From Selaginella moellendorffii (taxonomy: Eukaryota; Streptophyta; Lycopodiopsida; Selaginellales; Selaginellaceae): a stretch of 64,000 nucleotides of DNA. Position 1 is the stretch's first letter, and each line of letters opens with the position of its first letter. Positions 32,249-44,959 of this stretch are shown here, one piece after another. Position numbers and translations under genes: made by a program. The stretch is taken from assembly GCF_000143415.4 (NCBI RefSeq), contig NW_003314266.1, positions 2,041,139 to 2,105,138 on the forward strand, given 5' to 3'. Under the pieces are notes generated by a model. That model was not told where the DNA came from, did not search any database, and saw nothing but the letters and a program-made list of their open reading frames with translations.

Positions 32249-35200
32249 TTGATGGCTGGCTGGCCATCTCTGTGTGCTCCACCCACGCTCGACATGAAGT
32301 TAACAGGCATTAAAAACGTGGAAGCACCGCGCTATAGCCACACTAATAGTACCAGTGTGAAGAAAAAGTTTTTAAAGACGATGGAGTGTGTCTCCCAGTA
32401 TGGGTCACGAAAGATCATGGTCACACGACTCAGAGATCTCGATCGTGGAGTCCATTTCGAGTTTGGTGTAAAAAAAAACTCTCGTAGTTACTTCGATGGT
32501 CTTTTGATATAAGATAAGAACTCCACTCGAGCCAAAGACCAGAACTTTGTGCCGCTAGATCTTTAAGTTTGTTCCTACATGCTGATCTTGCCAAGTTACA
32601 CAAGCGCGCTCGTGTAGACTCCGTTTAAAACGCAAAGCTTACAGTATCACAAGGATTTGGCACATTGACACATAAAAGACCGTGTAAGTTTGATCACTTG
32701 CAGAAAAGAGAATGGTCGCTTTCAACTCCAGTCCACTTGATCCCGCGACTCGTGGCGAAGAACAAGCTTTGCCTGATTTTCGATGAGAGCGACCACCGGT
32801 CGATCGAGCGAGCTTATGAGTTCCAACTTGTCAGCATATAAATCTCCTTTGCTGGATCTTGATTGATACCGATACAAATAGTTATCATATATAAGTTGAT
32901 AATAATTATAATAATAGTAACAAATAATGAATAGCAATAGTAATAGTTATTAGTTACCAGGAGAAAAGTGGGAAAATATTCGAGGCTCTCTTGGCCTTCC
33001 TCATAATATGGATCCACAATCTTTCCCCCCAAATGCGCAGAAATATATACTTTTTGGTAAAAAACGATTTTTGATCAATAGAAAAGAGTTCTTTTATAAT
33101 ATTACGTTCCTCCCCTTCGCGTTTGCGTTGCTTTCCTCTTCACCCACATTGCGTGTGTGTGTTTCTCCTCGGGCAGTCTCTTTGTCTCTTGGAAATTCTT
33201 GTTTTTCTTCTTTTTTCTTTTCTACAGTCCCAAAAGGTTGATTGGGAACAGAAAATTCAACCGTTTTCTTGCCAAGAGAAATAAATTCAGCCTGACCAGT
33301 AAACCAGGAAGAAAGCTGAGATGCGAGGAAGAAAAAGGAGGTGGAAACTTCAACTTTGGGTGCATGGAATGCGTTGAAACAGTCGTAACTTTCTCTTATC
33401 CTCGATACGTAGGCAGAGTGAGATTGACGGGCAGGAGAAAAAACCAGCAGGAAAAAAAAAAGAAAAAAAAAAGAGAGAAGAACCTCGCGTTCCAGTCAAG
33501 AGCCAGTTGAAAAGATCGTCGTTAATGGCATCTTCCGGCTACTTCTTCGGAAAAATCCCGACACACACACACATGCATTCATGGAACAAATGCTGCTGCA
33601 ATAGAAAAAGAAGAGATCATTTTTTGAGGGAAAAAAGCAAGGAAATTCTTAAAGCAAAGCGAGAAAGGGACCTGGAAGCATATATGGTGCTGCGATATAC
33701 GAAATTGACACACGATTAAATCAACGATGACTGCCTCGCGCCAACTTGTAAGTTCTTCTCCCCTCCTTCCTCCTTTCTCTGAAACGACAACAGTCAGGCA
33801 GCGAAAGGTGAGTGGCGAGAAAAAGAAAGCTCCGATCGATCGATCCAGTCGAGTCGAGTCGGAAGAGAGCGAGGATTACAGCTAGCGACCGAGCGAACGA
33901 GCGAGCGAGCATGGCAGAGACTGAGCTTACTCTGGAGTCCAAGGAATGGAACACAAGTAGTCAGAGCTCCTGGAGTCACTGACGGACGGGGTGGAAACAC
34001 TCGTGTGACTGAGTTACTTCTTTAAGCTGGAAAACAAAATGTGAGCGAGCGAGAGAGGAAGAAAAACTTTAGAACTAACCGCATGCTCCATAATAGCCGG
34101 AACTGGAAACGCACGGACGGTGTCAAGATGCACGGATAGTCCTTCACAAAGAAAAAAAGAAAAAAAAAATGCTTTTCAAGTCATGCTTACAGTAATCGTG
34201 CCCATCCATGAAAGTCAGAGCCTGGAAAACGAGTGTCGCGTTTAAAAACTAAGTTGGAAACCGAGATTAACTCACTTCTTGGTGACTTAACATGCCTTCG
34301 AAGTTGATCTGGCATAAAACCGCGACCACCATGCAACGGAAAGCACGGACGAGTTTAGCATCAGTGACTGCAATCAATGAATCGAGCTCGCATATAAATA
34401 CACTTACGCACGGCGAGGGGGTAAGGTTTTAAGCCCGGAGAGGAGACCTGGAACAAAGAACGTCGAGCGAAAAGGAGGGATTTTTACGAGCTTGGACCAA
34501 GACCAGCTTAGCGGAAAGAAAAGCTGTGCTTGTGCTCGCTATACGTGTGCGTGGTGTGAGTGTCAATCAATCAATCATCTGCAGAATAAGTTGCTTCGTG
34601 TGTCAAACTTCTGCCTGACACAAGAGCGGAAAAAAAAAGCGAGAAAAAAGGAGAACACCACCTCCAAAACGTAGCAGTAGCAGCCCCGGAGGAGTCATAG
34701 CCTGGACAGCGAGAGGCCTCTACACACACAGATCAGATAAAGTGCTCCCGTTAAGAGAAAAAGAGAGAGTTTGTAACGAAAGGACTTGCCTGGAGCTTGT
34801 AGAGTCGTCTTCTTCTTCCTCCTCCTCTCGCCAATAGCTCTCTCAACTTTTTCTTTGAGGTCCTTCTTAGAAGTGTCAGGCGAACCAAAGAAGATCTCTA
34901 GCGGGATCCGTGCTTGGCTACTTAAGATCCTTTCTCCTTGCTCACTTTCCTCTTTTCTCTCGTCGTCGTGAGCGTTTTCGAGAGATAATTTCGATTTGCT
35001 GATCCATTCTTCTTCTTTGAATTTTTCGCAGTTTCCTGCAATTCGTAGCGCTTGAGTTGCGGACCATTCTTGAGTTTCGTGCCGTGATTTCGAAAAAGAG
35101 AGAGTTTGTGAATGTTTTCCTGTCTGCTGCTTGTCGCGCCTAGCATTCCTTGATACCCGGGGCTTTAGAGTTTCTCTTTCTCTTCTTCCTCAACTTCTCC

Positions 35201-35382
35201 TTTTAGACCTCTCTCTCGGAGAATTCCAAGTCTTTTGAGAGAGGTCCTCGCCTAGAGCTCTACATAGCTTTCCAAGCTATCCAGCCGAGAGCAAAAGCTT
35301 CCCTCTCGGCTCTCAGCAAATTTCACTTCTTTCTGTCAAAAGTATAGAAAGAATTTCAGCCATCGATCGAGAAGAAAGGGAG
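32249..35382. other. Gene-free interval between STN7 and the MYB gene
   Basis: The STN7 3' region comes first, then a spacer with A-rich runs (33450-33475, 34150-34170), TCGA repeats at 33834-33865 and GAGC repeats at about 33890-33910. TATAAATA at 34393-34400 is a possible TATA box, and 34400-35380 is pyrimidine/purine-rich and could be promoter plus a long MYB leader. The open frames here are short and unlike known proteins. No RNA gene recognised. Confidence 0.5.
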
Positions 35383-36946
35383 ATGGGACGAGCACCTTGC
35401 TGTGAGAAAGTCGGCCTTAACCGAGGTCCTTGGACACGAGAAGAAGATCTTCTCCTCACCCAGCACATCAGCCTCCACGGCGAAGGATCATGGAGAACAC
35501 TTCCAAAAGCTGCAGGTAAAATTCACATAGTTGTAAATCACTCGAAAAAAGAGAGCGAGAGAGAAAACTCTCGGAAGAGAATTTTCGTAGCTTACGCATT
35601 GTTCGTCCCAGGACTTCGTCGCTGTGGCAAAAGCTGTAGGCTCCGGTGGATAAACTATCTTCGTCCAGATCTCAAGCGTGGAAACATCTCCGAGGAAGAA
35701 GACCAGCTGATTATAAAACTGCATTCGCTGCTCGGCAACAGGTCTGGAGTTTTCACTTCCATCTCCAGTGTCATCACCTTTGCATTCTCCCCCTCCTCCC
35801 AATCTTCTTCCCGTGATATCTCCAATGCTCACGAGTTTCAAGTCACACTTCCTTTGTTTCTTGCTCCTCCACCGACAAGGAACCATTTTTGATAGCTCGC
35901 CAGCCGCCACGCAAATCTCCCCAGCGAGTTAAAAAAGAACTCCCCCGTGATTCTTGTCTCGCGGTTTTTCTAAACTTTCCTTCTCGCGTTTGTCTCCATC
36001 TCTCAGGTGGTCTTTGATCGCTGGACGGCTCCCTGGAAGAACTGACAACGAGATTAAAAACTATTGGAACACCCACCTGAAGAAGAAGCTCCGCAACATG
36101 GGCATCGATCCCCAGACGCACCGCCCGCTACCACAGCACGACCCGAGCTGCCCGTCCTTCCACTCCAAAAACACCGCCGCGGCATGCAGCTGCCACCCGG
36201 ACGCCGCGACGCTGGAACAAAACACCGGTGCCGCCAGCGTCACCGCCGCCGCCACCACCACCTCCGCTGGTATCACCATGATATCTCCATCTCCATACGC
36301 CGCTACCACGGACGAGCGTCCTCGGCCAGGAGGAGAAGTCTTCTCGTACCAAAAACTCCTGGGGATGGGCTCGGACCAGATTCTCGACGTGGAGGAGGAG
36401 GACGAGGAGGAAGCCCGGCTCAAAGGACCACCATCCTCTCCCATCAGCATCCTCTCGCAAAACAGCTCTGGCCTCACCGAGCGCTACCACCACAAGAACA
36501 TCAAGTCGGGGGGCTCCGGGGATCACTCCATCACCTCCTCGGCCGCGCGGGACATGGAGTTTTGCGAGCTGCCGAGCCTGTCCGCCACCTGCGACACAGC
36601 TACCAGCTGCTGCTCGGGGACCATGATGATCAAACCGGGCGACCTCGGATCGTCGCCGTCTTTCGAGTTGTATCCCGTGGCCGCGGTGGAGTGGGATGAT
36701 CAGCACGGCAAGCACGACGCAATGCATGTCCCCATCCCGCCGCTGTTCAGCGAGGCCGAGGCTCACAAGGATCATCACCACTCGTCCAGCAGCCTGCTGC
36801 TAAATATCATCAACTCGGACGGGCTGTGGGACGTGGAGATTGTCCGGCCTATCGAGGAGTTGGATCCGTCCATGATCATCACCGAGGCCGCGAATACTGA
36901 TCTGTGGGAGTCGCATTATACGTCTTGCGTAGCGACAGGGCTGTGA
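35383..36946 (+). CDS. R2R3-MYB transcription factor
   Basis: Exons 35383-35515, 35612-35741 and 36007-36946 give 400 residues. The start [18 protein letters not shown] is typical for plant R2R3-MYBs, and the introns sit at the two usual places (after KAAG and within GNR). R2 covers about residues 14-61 with three Trp; R3 covers about 67-112, with Ile/Leu in place of the first Trp as usual, and contains [25 protein letters not shown]. After the repeats comes [10 protein letters not shown], then a long tail rich in His, Ser, Ala and acidic runs (EEEDEEE), probably activating or regulatory. The bHLH-contact signature in R3 is almost kept ([14 protein letters not shown]) but its first acidic residue is Gln. 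It acts in the nucleus as a DNA-binding regulator; the subgroup and targets cannot be fixed from this alone. Confidence 0.93.
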
Positions 36947-38050
36947 GGATCAATCGATGGGTCTGTGAAGAAAAAAAGTGATCTTTAAAGAGATATAAGA
37001 ATACTCCCTTGCGAGGAGAATTGGCTTACTCGCAATGCAAATGCTGCAGAGCTTCCATGTCCAAACTTGTTTCGCTCCAGGTGGAATGAAAACGTCAAAT
37101 GGAGATCATCACCTTTTGTACACGTAATCTGTTCATAGGAAATTCTTAAGTTGGAGAAACTCGTTGAAGATCTGGAAAGTTTACAAGAAAAGGTATAGTT
37201 GCACACGTGAAGCCTGGTGGATACAATGTTTCATAATGTGTCGTCATTTATGGAATCGTTGTGGGAAAATATTTGGCTCCCATTCAATTGCTTAGAAGAT
37301 GCTTCTATGAAAATTTCAATCAAGAGAAATTGTCTTGTGGATATGAAAGGAAAAACAATGCAAGTTGTATCTCTTGAAATTCATGCCTTCTTCACTGGAG
37401 ACCGCCCGATGCTTGAATATCCACAGTCTTGACGGGGAGAAAGCTCGTCATTGCAATCTTAAAATTCTCGAGTGAAGATCGCAAGTTATTATCTTTGAAG
37501 AAACGCTTAAACGCTCCTGGAGTGACAGAGAAATGCTCTGATCTATGGTGGGGTGAGTGTGGGATCAGGACTCGGGAGTGTCTTTGGCATTCGGTGAAAG
37601 AACAGTGCAGTAGACATAGAAATTGCAGGGCTTTAAAATGCCACCTGGTTTTAGTGATGTTTGCCACAACGTTGGCTAACGTGCCATGTTGCCATGTTAT
37701 GTGAGCGCAACACGTCGGCACACCAGGCACAGAATCACAATATGGAAGCACAATGAAGCAAGCAAAAAGAGGGAGTACAGGGCCAAGAACTTCTAATTTA
37801 TTGGGAAGCAGGTTGCAACTGACTAGATCAAGTAAGACTACTATGATCAAGCCATAAACCAGCTCACCAAGACAGCCAAGCAATGATCAAGAAGAAAGAA
37901 GGAGCTATGGAAACAAAGAGAATGTGGGCAAAGGCAACTCAACTTTCAAGCCAATAATTAGCCAAGATTATTGCTAAAAGATGCGATGGAACAAAGAGAG
38001 GCCAAGAGCTCTCAACCCATTGAAACTAAGAAGAATAAGCACTTATGAAA
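36947..38050. other. MYB 3' flank and unassigned sequence
   Basis: The first 250 bases are the likely MYB 3' region. Several short open frames at 37130-37720 do not resemble known proteins and have no splice pattern that joins them. From about 37.9 kb the A+T content rises toward the decayed gypsy element. No gene is supported. Confidence 0.45.
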
Positions 38051-41000
38051 GTGTGATGTATTCCCAATTGAAACATCAAAACATAAAACACCTCAGCCAT
38101 AAATATGGAATTATTATCTGAAAGAATCCATTCTGAACAAGAATGTTGGAACACTACTCAATTGAGGAGTAAATATCCAATAGTAATTGTAGATGCGCTA
38201 ACAAAAGCTTTAACTTTCATCTAGCAAGTCAAGTAGTCAAAAATAATAATGACATACTCATTATCAATAGTTGATCATGGAAAGGGTCTTATTAGATTAA
38301 ACACCACTAACTCAAATAAATAGGAAACTGCAATTGACTCAACATTTTTTTTATAGCACAAGGGGAAATATTACAAGTTTAACACCAAATGCAACTATGT
38401 ATATATCAAATAATATCATATTGCATCTCTAACCAATAAAAAGACTTGCATAACTTTTTTGCCATACAACGATGTCCTATATGACCACCTAGAACATGAG
38501 AATCATGGTCAGTGTGGAGGTTGCATGGAATAAAGATTGAAGACACCACTAGTCGTAAATGATCATTAGGATCCATCCCTACAAAATAAAAAAACTAACC
38601 TCAAAGCAATATTAAGAATGTAAATGTTGAAATAGCAAGTCATTAGTGAGTGATGCAAGATTCTTAAACCCAAAGCTTTCGAATCCACAACTCAATCTTT
38701 TAAACCTTATGAACCTCATCAAGAGAAGGTAAATTTTTCTTTGCATCTTATGGATACTTAACATCAAATACAATAATCACGGATGGTACAGAATCTTCAT
38801 TTAAAATATCCACAGATGTTAGAACAATAGGCTCATTAAAAACATAAAAAGAGAATGAAGAAGGAAAAAAAGTTTGAAAAAGGGTATTAGCATCAGCTAT
38901 AGAACTCTTCAGCCAATGAATAACATCAAAATTGAAACTCTAAAACCTATTGAGCAGTATGACCAACCAAGTTCTTCCACTTTAATAATGAAGTAACTGT
39001 AGCATGATCATCTCCAAGAACCATGTAATTATGCATGAAATTTCTTGAAACCCTAAATTGTTACTAAACACTCATTCTCTGTTGTGGAGTAGTTCACCTC
39101 CACTGGTTGTAAAGTACAGGTGATATATACAATAGGATGATACTAACCAGGTACACTTAGGCTCTCTTGTATTAACACATCTCTAAAACTAATATCAGAA
39201 GCATCCACATACAAAATGAAAAGTTGAGTATAATCAGGATATGCCAAAATTGAAGGAGTTGTCAATACCTCATTGAGATCTATAAACACATGCTCACAGT
39301 CCATATATAAGATGAAAGACAATATTGACGACTTTAACAATGTTTGTAATAGTGCAACATAATCAGAAAGATGATTAACAAAATGGCTAAGATACTACAT
39401 TTTGCCTAGGAAGTGTTATACATCATTCACACACTTCAGATTAAGGAATTTTAAAATAACCACAAGTTTGTCAAAATCAATTTACAAGCCTTCGTACCCA
39501 AGATAAGTTGTGTCCTTAAACCTAAACAACACTTCAACCGCTTCAATTTTAAACCAACTTCCCGTAGCCAATCTAACACCTTATGAATATCATGGATGTA
39601 TTCCTCTTATGTCCCCTTCGAGTGGATCAAGACATTATTGATTAAGTTAGTAATCACTTTCGGTATGTGGCAAAGAATTTCGTCCATCATTTGCTAAAAA
39701 GTTGCTAGAATATTGTTCAAATTAAATAATATCACTAAGAACTCGTATAAACCAAATAGTGTATGAAAAATAGTCCTAGGAATATTTTCCTTGGCCATTG
39801 GCACTTACTAGTACTCAAAAGCAAAATCTAACTTAGTGAACTAACAACTTCTCCCTAGATGATCTAATAGATTAGCAATGTGAGGAATAAGGTATACATC
39901 CAAAATCGTCACTTTGTTTAATAAACAATAGTTGATGTAAAAATAAATACTCTTATTAAGCTTTGTCACAAGATGAAGTTCATATATCTAAAGAGTCCGC
40001 AATTTTCAAATAACACCTTTTTCTAACATCTTCTTGACGTTTGCATGTAAAATCTTGATTTCTTTTGATGATTGATGATGAACAAGAACTTTGACAAGCA
40101 TTCCTAATTGGAATAGGATGACATATTGCAATCTTGGCCTTAAACGACATGTCAAATTCAAAAAAATTGACATACTCGTTTATGAACTGATCAACCATTG
40201 CAATACAAAGACCATCGAAGAGATCTAAAGAGGGAATAAAGGAACAAGATGGATCTATAGGAGGAAGTAATGGGGAGATAAAAGTGATGGAAACAGAGGT
40301 AAAAGCAAAAAGATAAAGAAGAACAAAAGTGAGAGGAATGGAAAAAGTATGAGACAAGAGGGAAAAGCCTCAAAGTTACACTTGGCATGATTGCACCACA
40401 ACCAATCTATACCAAGGATAAGGTTAAAAGCTTGACTTAGCACCATCTGTAATAACTATAGCTCAAGCTCAAGATTACCCATATGCACAATTAGATCCAC
40501 TTTATCCTATGCATATGTGTGTGTACAACCATTGCAATATGGCTTTGCCACACAATACAAATGTAGATGGCAACATGTAACAATAGGCTAAGCAATAGAA
40601 AATGAACTTAAGTTTATATTAACTAATATAGAAAGAATAATAGGAAACCTCTTGTTGTAAAAACAAGCTTAGAAAGTAAACACTAGATGAATTAATGCCA
40701 AGTGAACCCCTTGATGATACTTCCAAAATAAAGATAAGTGTTATAAATGTGACTATGGGTATCGAAAATTATCTGTTCGCTAGTTTTATTGGATATTCTT
40801 TCCTTACTGCCACAATGGCAGGAGGTCAATATTGTTAGACCCTTTATTAGTCCCTCTTGTTCAAGTGTTAATAAACTTTACTTAGCATTTGTACTTAGTA
40901 TGGACATAAGGTAAAAACTTTTTGCTGAGTATACCAGGAGTTAGTCTCTAGGACTAATTTGAAACTTATTAAATATGGAATTATGCTTGATTGCGATTTT

Positions 41001-42700
41001 GGGCATGGGATGAACACCATTGTGTTCAGAACAATCTCTACATTCCAAGATATGCCAAATTAGTAAATCTAGATAATTTCTATAAATAGCAATTAGGATC
41101 GAATAGAACTAACACAAGGTGCATGATAGCGAAAATGTTTGGCAGACATGGTAAGTTATCATCTGGTGATATTGAAAGATTAATCTCAATATACAAGGGT
41201 TCTTGTTAAGCTAATGTAAGATAAAACAAAAAAGAACTAAAAGCCAGGCCAAAGGGGGGGGACTTGTGGGGGGTTTCAAATGTATAATAGGGATAGTGGG
41301 TAAGTCAAGCATAGCCAACTAACATAAAGCATAGTCTAGCTCCTGCTTATGTGGTTATTCTTGTTCTACGTTTAACTTGGGTCTAATCTTAAGTTCACCA
41401 CTATGCTAGTTAGTGGAGTACCCATATCTTTGTGTTAGGAGGCCACTGATATGTTGAAATAGCGTCATACTCTATTTGACTCCGTTTTGCATACTAGTTT
41501 TGGCATTAGAATGTTAGATGCTCTAAAACCATTCCAAGTCGTTTTATGCTCCTATCCCTTCACTCCTTGGGTTGTACATTTGAGAGCTGTTTCGTGCTCC
41601 AGAACCTTCAATCCTTAGCTCTATGCTTCGGAGTTTGGCTCCATTCCTTCATTCAATGGTCCAAAGCTTTAAAATTTAGGTTTCATTCCATTGTCCTTGG
41701 ACATGTGGCATGTGGCACATGACATGTGACACATGGCACATAGAGGATTAAGTTCTACTTTATAGTTATCCTATGGTAAACCACCATAGAATAAAAGGTG
41801 AAAACCATATGTGCTATAGGAGGGGTTACTAACTTATTCATACAAGTACCCTTCACTATTCATGTGATTCCTTGTTTCCTAAAAACATTTCGGTGTCTAG
41901 ACCTTTTACTACACCAACACCAATAGAATGTTGTTGATGCCAAAGTCTCCACCCAAGAAATAGAGGTCGTCAATATGGAAAATACTGACAATGTTGATAA
42001 ATGTAACCAACTTTATCACATGTTCAACTTTGGACATCATGGCCACGACTATGTCCTCGCCCTTGTCCTTGAACTCGGGTAGCAACAACATCAACCTCTA
42101 TTAGAACAAGACCATCTCCCATAGGAAGTGGAGCTAAAAGACATGTAGGAAGAAGTGGAAAAGGTAACTTCTCATAATATTGTGCCAAGCAAAAAGTATT
42201 ATCAAAGGAGGCTAGAGCAAGTGTGCACAAGTCCTGCAAGATTTTGAGAAAGTGTTGGCTACAACATTCCTAACTTGATCTACTTTGACATATTTGGCTC
42301 TGCACGAAGCAAAAAGCTTCAGGATTAAACACTAAATTACATCATAAACTCATATGGCTTTTGACAAAGATAATGCAATTGTTAGAAGGCATCATTACAA
42401 TTGTTAACATGTCCAAATGCATGTTTAAAGATGTCTAGGAGAATGCTCCAATCCTCACAAGTGGTTGCAATCAAACTATTGTACCATTATAGTGTAGTCC
42501 CTTATAGACATATGGGAAATTCACACAAACGCTAAACATCATCCCAAGAATGATATGTGGCAATCACTATGTGTCTATAAGTAGTTGAACCAATAGTACA
42601 TATCATCCCCAAGATTCTCATGGCAGAACTCCGACCGAACTCAAGGATTGGCAGCAAAAGCAAGAAGAGTTGTACCACATACTGTGAATGCCACTATCAA
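38050..42700 (-). mobile_element. Decayed Ty3/gypsy retrotransposon
   Basis: On the minus strand, in order: gag core (about 42650-42230: WYNSLIATTCEDW..FKHAFGHVNN), a broken zinc knuckle (CDKVGYIYQHC, about 42010), protease end (FNLILGIDWLWCNHAKCNFE, about 40430), reverse transcriptase (FHTLFGLYEFLV, then VLIHSKGT.EEYIHDI, about 39770-39570), RNase H start (FIDLNEVLTTPSILAYPDY..LYVDAS, about 39285-39190) and integrase core (IRPFPWSTIDNEYVIIIFDYLT, about 38300-38230). Every domain is broken by stops and frameshifts, so it is dead. The PR-RT-RH-IN order fixes the gypsy type. I could not find its own LTRs. Confidence 0.85.
40832..41920. mobile_element. Probable solo LTR nested in the gypsy element
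   Basis: About 1.09 kb sits between the zinc-knuckle and protease parts of the gypsy element. Its ends carry short inverted termini (TGTTAG at the left, CCAACA at the right, each one base inside), and the 5-base sequence CAATA flanks both sides (40827-40831 and 41921-41925), as expected for a target duplication. It has a TATA box (TATAAATAG, about 41082) and short CATGTGGCA-like repeats at 41700-41755 but no coding domain. Confidence 0.45.
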
Positions 42701-44955
42701 CTGAGTTTGATTGTTCAATTGCAATTGCATAGCATTGAGCAATTGCATTAACTACTACTTTAGAGTTAAAGGAAGAAGAGGTTGCTACTCTACCATAAAG
42801 ATAAACAAAAAGGAAAAAGCAAAAGAGAAGAAACTAAGAAAAGCTATAAGAAAAAGGAGATCTAGATAATGAAAAAGCTAGATCTAAAACAAAATCCCAC
42901 TCCTCAAGAATAATTAAAGTTGCCTTTCTCCTCCATCAATATGAGTGCATAGAATATGGAAACAAAATACAAAAATGTGCATATCCATTAGCCTAAAAAT
43001 CCCTAGCTTATATACAAGAGTGAGTGGTCTGGAATTTAATGGCTATCAAAATCCCATTATGTTAATATTAATATACGGCATTGTAGCCACACTTGGACCT
43101 TACAGTAATTAAGGTAATTATTAATATGATTTAACTGGAATATAACAAAAAAGTATATATATATCATTGGATCAGTTTCTCATCAATAAACTCATAAACT
43201 CATCTTATTAAGTTGATTAGTTATCACTAGATCAATCAACTCATAGATAACTCAACCAACTCATGCAGGACTTGGATGGGCAGCCCTGCTTGCCCTGCCC
43301 AGCCTGCCCAACTCAGGACTTGGATGGGCAGGGCATCAGAGTGTATGCTGCTACAACTGACAGGGTGACCTTGTGGTTTTGAAGGTGCATGTGGCTGGAC
43401 CACGTGTGGCAACGATTTCAGCTAGAATGTCCGAGCTCCCTTTTTTGGGACGTGGATCCCTTAGGCACACGTTGGAATTGTTTGTTAATCTTAAAATTTG
43501 TGAGCTGTGTGTGTAAGTGGTGTTTCAGTGAAAGAAATTGCAAATGTGGTGCAAGTTCATTGGTGTACTCTTTCTTTTGCTGTGCAAACTAAGAGTCACC
43601 ACAAAAGTTCATCTCCCTCTTAATACGCTTTGTGATGTTATGAGAAATGTTGTTGCATTGGACAGAGGAGGCTCGAATTGGGGAGTTAGATCAGTGCAGA
43701 AAAGACTGTTGGATTTTAGCCTTTGTGTTCCCTGTGAAAATGTGAGGTTGGCATTGAATACTCTTGATCTTGAAACAGCTAAAAGGTGTCATATAAGCAC
43801 TATCAATAGCCGACAATATGATGTTGAAGCAGCAATGGAGTTATGGTATATGGATTGTAATTTTTTTAATGTAATCATCTTATTAAGTTGATTAGTCATC
43901 AAAAGATCAATCAACTCATGAATTGATCAATCAATGAACAACTCAACCAACTCATAAAGTGATCAATCAACTCAGCATGAATTGATGTGAATTGATCAAT
44001 CATCATAATTCAATTAGATCAAATAAACACTTTATCCACTGTACACCACTCCCCCTTAATGGGAGGATTGAATATCTTGATTGGTTCCATCAGAAGATCT
44101 AAGAAAGTGCAAAACACTTTTGAGCTCATGAGCTCCAAAGTTAGAGCTGAGCTCAATTTGTACTTCAAACAACCTTATTAAACCTTAGGGCCTTACAAAT
44201 GTGATGAGGCTTGGGTTTAAAGAGGGGCTTCTTGGGTCAAGGGCCAGAGATGTTGAAGCTTGTTGCCCTAACAGAAACAAAATGCATGCCTCATAAGAGC
44301 TTGCAGCCCCAGGCAAAAATCAGTTCAGAAGTGAACCAGTTTTTTTCCAATTGGTTTGCATGCGAATCAAATTTGGCCAAACCAGTTCAAGTGCAAACCA
44401 CATTTTGCCGAACCAGTTTAGCTAAGTCCAAATCGAGGTTGCACTAATGGCCACCTCAAGCAGCAAGAGGGGGTAGAGTGGTTTACTTTGTAAATTGAAT
44501 TATTTTGGTTAGCACGAAAGTTTCTTACTAGTTTTAAGGTGTTAAAATTAGTTTTAAGGTTGAACTAGATTTTATAGTTTTAAGGTTTTTTATAAAAAAA
44601 AGAAAAAGAAATCTAGTTCGCATACAGGAAAATTTAGTTTGCATATCTACACACCAATGAGACTTTAAAAGCTAGAAAGTGTGTAGACTTTAATTTTAAC
44701 AAACAGATAGCAAATTAATTGAGGATCTATATTGTTTCAAGATTTATAGTTGATTATGTTGATTTCCATTGACTTGAGCTCAATTGACTTCAACTCATGA
44801 GCTTAATTCAATTTTTTGGACATCTCCCTATAACAAGACAAGTTAATAGGTATCATAAAATATATCTATCTTGAAGATTTTGATGATGTGTTTGCTGAAA
44901 TAACATGAGTAACTCAGCAAATGTTGGTCGTTAGCAAAGTTTTTTGTGGATAAAA
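42701..44955. other. A+T-rich spacer with a pair of direct repeats
   Basis: Direct repeats of about 85 bases (43185-43265 and 43873-43955; AAGTTGATTAGT.ATCA..AGATCAATCAACTCAT) enclose about 600 bases. The enclosed stretch holds broken open frames (QKRLLDFSLCVPCENVRLAL, about 43697) that look protein-like but are not recognised. Around 44330-44420 are several AACCAGTT motifs. An (AT)n run is at about 43156. No complete gene. Confidence 0.5.
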
Positions 44956-44959
44956 AATC

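Noticed and set aside
33157-33510. 117-codon frame in the STN7-MYB interval
   Set aside because: Phe and Lys runs come from simple-sequence DNA; no domain and no splice pattern.
36061-36781. Long antisense and shifted frames over MYB exon 3
   Set aside because: They are by-products of the G+C-rich, biased codons of the real exon and show no known domain.
39980-40446. Open frames (up to 125 codons) in the gypsy region taken as genes
   Set aside because: They are parts of the decayed minus-strand polyprotein or chance frames in it.
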